Source: an uncultured Alphaproteobacteria bacterium (GTDB taxonomy: Bacteria; Pseudomonadota; Alphaproteobacteria; Caulobacterales; Parvularculaceae). From it: DNA of 11,122 nucleotides. The notes under the pieces were generated by a model. It worked only from the letters and a program-made list of their open reading frames with translations. It was not told where the DNA came from and ran no database searches. Shown here in pieces: positions 7,501-11,122 of the stretch (its first letter is position 1; the number at the start of each line of letters is the position of its first letter). The position numbers and the translations under genes are program-made. The DNA is taken from NCBI GenBank assembly GCA_938003575.1, contig CALKYG010000450.1, positions 1-11,122 of the forward strand, written 5' to 3'.

Positions 7501-8542
7501 TAAGCCTCGCGCCTTCCCGTGCGGCGGCGTCAATTCCGATCTTGTCGAAGCGCTCTATGTTGATAACGCCGATTGGGCGCCGGCTGCTGCGTTTTCGCGC
7601 CCGGTCGTAAAGCGGGTCGTAATGCTCGCGCATCAGACGCGCCGCGAGCAACCGATAGGAACCGCCTTCGGCAAGTCGCATCCAGGCGTCGATCGTTTCT
7701 TTCGAGTGGAACGGGCGCAGCCGTTCTATCGCGCTTGCGAGGCTCTCTGGCGATTCAATGACATCGGCGTAGGTTTGCACGATATGGTTCGCCCGCGCAT
7801 CGACGGCGGCCGCGATCTGAATTCGCGGCGCAGCGAGCATCGCGGACCAGAATCGCTTCGGAATATTCAGCCGGCCGATTTTCGCCGATTCAGCTTCAAC
7901 CGCAATCGCCGCCGACTGATCCAGACGGCGCAATTTCTCGAAGAGCAAGGACTCAAAAAACTTCTGGGTCGGCTGTTCGCGAGACGGCCTCCCGCCGAAA
8001 ACGGAGCCGCGATGGGCCGCAAGCTCCTCAAGATCGACGATCTGAACGCCGTGCGCCGCCATTTGATTGAGTACTTCCGTTTTGCCCGCGCCGGTTTCGC
8101 CGTCCACGAGCACGAGGTTCAGCGGCGCCGCGCTGTCGAACAGCATGGAAACGACGGATCGCCGCCAGGTCTTGTAACCGCCTTCCAGGACGCCGACGCG
8201 CCAGCCGATCTGGGACAGGACCGCCGCCATGGCGTTCGAGCGCATTCCGCCGCGCCAACAATAGACGAGCGGCCGAAACTTCGCATCCTTGCCGGCAAGG
8301 GCCGAGTCGAGATGGCGCGCAATATTGCGCGCGACATGCGCGGCGCCGATCCGTCGTGCGCGAAAGCGCGATTCCCGCACATAGATCGTTCCGACCTCCG
8401 CGCGTTCTTCATTGCTGAGCACTGGCAGGTTGATCGCTCCCGGAATGCGGTCCGCAGCGAACTCCGCCGGCGAGCGAACATCGATCACTGCGCCGTAGCG
8501 GGCGAGCGTTTCGGGCTCCAGATCCTGAACTTGCTCGATCAT
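7466..8542 (-). CDS. mnmH: tRNA 2-selenouridine synthase
   Basis: A 358-residue protein, also known as SelU or YbbB. An N-terminal rhodanese domain covers about residues 1-130, with Cys95 in YCWRGGMRS as the active cysteine. A P-loop domain follows, with GETGAGKT at 148-155. The family stretches LEELAAHRGSVFGG (171-184) and VEAESAKIGRLNIP (215-228) are intact. The enzyme geranylates and then selenates the 2-thiouridine at the wobble position of tRNAs for Lys, Glu and Gln, using selenophosphate as the selenium donor. That links it directly to the divergent selD 84 bp away. The last 35 bp overlap the end of tlpA on the other strand, an unusual use of the same DNA. The P-loop and the active cysteine argue for a working gene. 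Confidence 0.95.
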   Translation of the reverse strand: MIEQVQDLEPETLARYGAVIDVRSPAEFAADRIPGAINLPVLSNEERAEVGTIYVRESRFRARRIGAAHVARNIARHLDSALAGKDAKFRPLVYCWRGGMRSNAMAAVLSQIGWRVGVLEGGYKTWRRSVVSMLFDSAAPLNLVLVDGETGAGKTEVLNQMAAHGVQIVDLEELAAHRGSVFGGRPSREQPTQKFFESLLFEKLRRLDQSAAIAVEAESAKIGRLNIPKRFWSAMLAAPRIQIAAAVDARANHIVQTYADVIESPESLASAIERLRPFHSKETIDAWMRLAEGGSYRLLAARLMREHYDPLYDRARKRSSRRPIGVINIERFDKIGIDAAAREGARLIMAMSTRSPRG

Positions 8543-8626
8543 CGGCAGGCATCTAGCGGCGTCGCCGCTTGCCGGGCAAGCCGCGAAAGTGCATAGAGAC
8601 GCTCCTTTCCGGAACCATTAAGGGCC
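8543..8626. promoter_or_regulatory. mnmH/selD divergent spacer with overlapping hairpins
   Basis: These 84 bp must carry the promoters of both selenium genes. AGCGGC (8555-8560) pairs with GCCGCT (8564-8569) around a 3-nt loop. GCTTGC (8567-8572) pairs with GCAAGC (8576-8581) around CGG. The two stems share 8567-8569, so only one can form fully. An 8-bp palindrome, TTCCGGAA, lies at 8607-8614. AAGG at 8620-8623 is the probable selD ribosome binding site. No clear -35/-10 pair was found on either strand. A role in control is inference. Confidence 0.4.
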
Positions 8627-9679
8627 ATGACGGGCATCGCGGCGGAACCTCGATTGACATCGCTCGCTCACGGCGGCGGCTGCGGCTGCAAGCTCGCCCC
8701 GAACGTGCTTTCGGAAATATTGTCGACCATGCCGGCGGGCGTCGTTCCGGCGGAACTTCTCGTCGATGCGGCGACCAGCGACGACGCCGCGGTGTGGCGG
8801 ATCTCGGACGATGTCGCGATTGTCGCGACGACCGATTTCTTCATGCCGGTTGTCGACGATCCCTTTGAATTCGGCCGGATCGCCGCGACGAACGCGCTTT
8901 CAGACGTTTTTGCGATGGGCGCGCGCCCGATCTTCTCCCTTGCGCTGGTCGGGATGCCGGTCGGGAAGATCAGCACACAAACGATAAGAAAGATCCTTGA
9001 AGGAGGCCGAAGCATTGCGGAAGCGGCGGGCGCGCCGATTGCAGGCGGGCATTCCATAGATTCCGTTGAACCCATTTACGGCCTTGTCGCGCTCGGGCTC
9101 GTGCGGCCGGACCGGATCTTGCGGAACTGCGGCGCAAGGCCCGGCGATGTTCTCATTCTCGGAAAGCCGCTTGGGATCGGCGTTTTCAGCGCCGCGCTGA
9201 AGAAGGGAATTCTTTCCGACGCCGACTATCGCACGATGATCGCGTCGACGACGTTGCTGAATACGCCGGGAGCCGGCATCGCATCGATTGCGGGCGTCCA
9301 CGCCGTCACGGACGTGACAGGGTTCGGCCTTCTCGGCCACCTTGCGGAAGTCTGCCGGGGCGCGGGCGTCGGCGCCGTCGTCCACAGGCGCTCGACGCCT
9401 GTTTTCGACGGCGCGCGCAGACTTGTCCGCGAGGGCGTGCGCACCGGCGCCTCGGCGCGCAACTGGGAAAGCGTTGCCGGCATCGTTGAGACGGCGGCGG
9501 ACTGGTCGGAACCGGACCGCGATCTCCTTTGCGATCCGCAAACAAGCGGCGGGCTTCTGGCGGCGTGCGCGCCCGAGGCCGGCGATGAGGTTCTCGAACT
9601 CTTCCGCCGGTGCGGCCATGACGGGGCGGCAATCATCGGCGAAATTGTCGACGGCCCCGTCCGCATCCGCGTGGCCTGA
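8627..9679 (+). CDS. selD: selenide, water dikinase (selenophosphate synthetase)
   Basis: A 350-residue enzyme of the PurM/AIR-synthase superfamily that makes selenophosphate from selenide and ATP. The glycine-rich N-terminal loop HGGGCGCK (15-22) holds Cys19 and Lys22, equal to E. coli Cys17 and Lys20. Both cysteine positions are read by TGC, so this is the cysteine form and needs no selenocysteine. TSDDAAVW at 50-57 and ATTDFFMP at 67-74 carry metal/ATP-binding acids. AGGHSID at about 139-145 and TDVTGFGLLGH (family motif) are also present, as is DPQTSGGL near the C-terminus. The ATG at 8627 follows TTAAGGGCC. Selenophosphate is the direct donor for the product of divergent mnmH. No selA or selB is visible in the window, so selenouridine in tRNA may be its main outlet. 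Confidence 0.96.
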   Translation: MTGIAAEPRLTSLAHGGGCGCKLAPNVLSEILSTMPAGVVPAELLVDAATSDDAAVWRISDDVAIVATTDFFMPVVDDPFEFGRIAATNALSDVFAMGARPIFSLALVGMPVGKISTQTIRKILEGGRSIAEAAGAPIAGGHSIDSVEPIYGLVALGLVRPDRILRNCGARPGDVLILGKPLGIGVFSAALKKGILSDADYRTMIASTTLLNTPGAGIASIAGVHAVTDVTGFGLLGHLAEVCRGAGVGAVVHRRSTPVFDGARRLVREGVRTGASARNWESVAGIVETAADWSEPDRDLLCDPQTSGGLLAACAPEAGDEVLELFRRCGHDGAAIIGEIVDGPVRIRVA

Positions 9680-9734
9680 CCGCTTCCTTGCCATCGCCTT
9701 TGCAACAGGGTCAAAATCGGCCCGCCCAACCAGT

Positions 9735-9740
9735 GAGGAG
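9735..9740 (+). promoter_or_regulatory. ribosome binding site of the lipoprotein gene
   Basis: GAGGAG is a strong Shine-Dalgarno match but ends only 2 nt before ATG 9743. It stands 8 nt before an in-frame GTG at 9749, an ideal distance. Either codon may be used, and the difference is two residues of the signal peptide. Confidence 0.55.
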
Positions 9741-9742
9741 AT

Positions 9743-11122
9743 ATGAAGGTGATACGGTCCGCGCTCCTCCTGTTCGCCGCATCGCTCGCGGCGGCTTCAT
9801 GCGGCGAAAGGGCTGGCGCGCCGATGTCTCCGGCGAGCGTCGCCGCCGCGGATGCGAACGCCGATTCCCCGATCGACCGGCCGTTCCGCCTCAAATCTGC
9901 GGATGAGCTTGATGTCGACCGGCTGTTCCGGCTCTTGCCTCTTTATCTCAGGCCCACCTACGAAAAGGCGACGTTCGATCCGCGGTCGGGTGCGACGATT
10001 GTCACCGGCCTGAAGTTTGGGTCCGAGAAGACCGCAGACGGGTTCGCCGCCGGGCGCGCCGAATTCTACGGCGTCGATCTCGACAGAATCGAACGTCTCA
10101 ACGGCGAAACCGATGCGCCCCTCGATGCGCCGTTTTCGCCGGTCCTTGCAAAGCTTCGGCTGTTTGACGTCGAGACCTTTGCAGGCGAGGAGGGCCGCCC
10201 GAGAACGTCGATCAAGGCGGTTGAAATCGACAGCCTGCGCGTCCGGGACGGCGGGATTCCCAAAACAAGCGGCGCGAACGGCCTCGCAGCGCTCATCAAT
10301 GCGTTCGATTTCGCCGGGGTGTACTTCAAGGATATTCGCGCGACGGGCGGAGACGTCGCCGAATCCGACACCGGCGCCGCCTTCGACTTCGCGGCGGCTG
10401 ATCTGCGTTTTGTCGGCGCCGGAGGAGGCAAGCTCAAGGCCGTCATCGGCCGCGATCTGGAATATGAGGTGCGCCAGTCCGCCGACGCGGTCGCGGCGGC
10501 GAGCGGCAAACTCGGACCGATGGCTGAAATCCTCGTCTCGGGACCGTTGCGCGCCTTTATTGCGCCGGAAGAGCAACGGACGAAGATAAAGACGCTTGAG
10601 TGGCGGAACATTTCGTTCGCCGGCCTGCTTGATTTCGGATTGAGAGGCGAACAACCGCCGATCACCGCGCGCAATCTCATGGATCTCGGAACCGCGAAAT
10701 TGACGGATGTTGAGACGTATGTCGGCGAAAAACGGTTCTCGTTGACGCCGGAGGTCGACATTCCCGCGCTCGAGTTCGCCTGGCTCGCGCCATCCAAGGT
10801 CCGCGCCGTGACTCGTGGCGGCGTTTACGATTTCACTGCGTTGGTCCCGGACGAAGAAAGGGAAGCGATCTCTCTCCTGAAGACGCGACGTCTCGATCGC
10901 GTGAGGGGCGACAGCGATTTCGCCTATGACTGGAACCCTGATCGCGGCGGCGCGGTGTTGTCCGCCGGCTATGACAGCGCCGGGTTCGCCGATTTTGATC
11001 TCGATCTGGCGCTAGAGGGGCTTGAACTGAAAGGGCTCGAAGCCGCGCGGGCCGGCGGCGCGGCGAACCCCGCGGCTGAGACGGCGCGTCTTGGGCGGTT
11101 CTCTCTCATCATCTCGGACGAG
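9743..11122 (+). CDS. large lipoprotein of unknown family (3' end outside window)
   Basis: An open frame of 460 codons runs to the window edge without a stop. Residues 1-19 form a lipoprotein signal peptide: Lys and Arg near the start, a hydrophobic stretch, then the lipobox AASC with Cys20 as the lipidated residue. After it comes an Ala/Ser/Asp-rich linker to about residue 48. The rest alternates short polar and hydrophobic stretches, as in beta-rich periplasmic proteins, with many Asp and Gly. I do not recognise a known family or catalytic motif. A weak internal similarity exists between residues from about 140 (LFDVETFAGE) and from about 320 (LTDVETYVGE), about 180 residues apart. It follows selD by 63 bp on the same strand and has its own ribosome binding site, so cotranscription is possible but not shown. 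A mature residue after Cys20 of Gly suggests outer-membrane sorting. Confidence 0.72.
   Translation, partial: MKVIRSALLLFAASLAAASCGERAGAPMSPASVAAADANADSPIDRPFRLKSADELDVDRLFRLLPLYLRPTYEKATFDPRSGATIVTGLKFGSEKTADGFAAGRAEFYGVDLDRIERLNGETDAPLDAPFSPVLAKLRLFDVETFAGEEGRPRTSIKAVEIDSLRVRDGGIPKTSGANGLAALINAFDFAGVYFKDIRATGGDVAESDTGAAFDFAAADLRFVGAGGGKLKAVIGRDLEYEVRQSADAVAAASGKLGPMAEILVSGPLRAFIAPEEQRTKIKTLEWRNISFAGLLDFGLRGEQPPITARNLMDLGTAKLTDVETYVGEKRFSLTPEVDIPALEFAWLAPSKVRAVTRGGVYDFTALVPDEEREAISLLKTRRLDRVRGDSDFAYDWNPDRGGAVLSAGYDSAGFADFDLDLALEGLELKGLEAARAGGAANPAAETARLGRFSLIISDE

Noticed and set aside
7316..8596. A 426-codon plus-strand open frame antisense to mnmH
   Set aside because: The minus strand here encodes a full MnmH with rhodanese cysteine and P-loop. 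The antisense frame is Arg/Ala-rich with no domain, as expected by chance in GC-rich DNA.
8900..10654. Minus-strand open frames opposite selD and the lipoprotein gene
   Set aside because: They are antisense to a certain SelD and to a lipoprotein frame with signal peptide and ribosome binding site, and they show no recognisable domain.
1..11122. Mobile element, CRISPR, phage or defence genes
   Set aside because: No transposase or integrase motifs, no regularly spaced direct repeats, and no compositional island larger than a promoter region were seen.

Overview
The window reads as chromosomal core sequence from a GC-rich alphaproteobacterium. The evidence is a TIGR02302/DUF4175 membrane protein (a largely alphaproteobacterial family), lysA next to argH with a tiny LptM-type lipoprotein between them, a tlpA gene divergent from argH, and high G/C at third codon positions. 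The exact order or genus cannot be read from this sequence. No tRNA, rRNA, CRISPR array, insertion sequence or phage gene was seen.

Layout, left to right. (1) 1-2161, minus strand: a TIGR02302 family membrane protein cut by the left edge. (2) 2162-2319: a divergent spacer. (3) 2320-2655, plus strand: a small three-helix DUF5658-type membrane protein. (4) 2652-6852, minus strand: a tightly packed run transcribed in the order argH, lptM, GFA-family protein, lysA, HSL-family alpha/beta hydrolase. Its junctions are ATGA, ATGA, a 7-nt gap and TAATG, so it looks like one translationally coupled operon. (5) 6865-7500, plus strand: a membrane-anchored TlpA/ResA-like thioredoxin, starting 12 bp from argH in the opposite direction. 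(6) 7466-8542, minus strand: mnmH (tRNA 2-selenouridine synthase), whose 3' end overlaps tlpA by 35 bp. (7) 8627-9679, plus strand: selD (selenophosphate synthetase), divergent from mnmH. (8) 9743 to the right edge, plus strand: a large lipoprotein of unknown family, cut by the window edge.

Functionally, the central operon joins the last steps of arginine (ArgH) and lysine (LysA) synthesis to an outer-membrane assembly lipoprotein and two accessory enzymes. The right-hand part is a selenium module: SelD makes selenophosphate and MnmH uses it to turn 2-thiouridine into 2-selenouridine in tRNA wobble positions. Nothing in the window needs selenocysteine; SelD itself has Cys at the catalytic position.

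No clearly new multi-gene system is present. The most notable items are a perfect 9-bp hairpin exactly at the shared CTAG stop codons of two convergent genes, the 49-residue LptM gene that is easy to miss, two mutually exclusive hairpins in the mnmH/selD spacer, and the unrecognised lipoprotein after selD.
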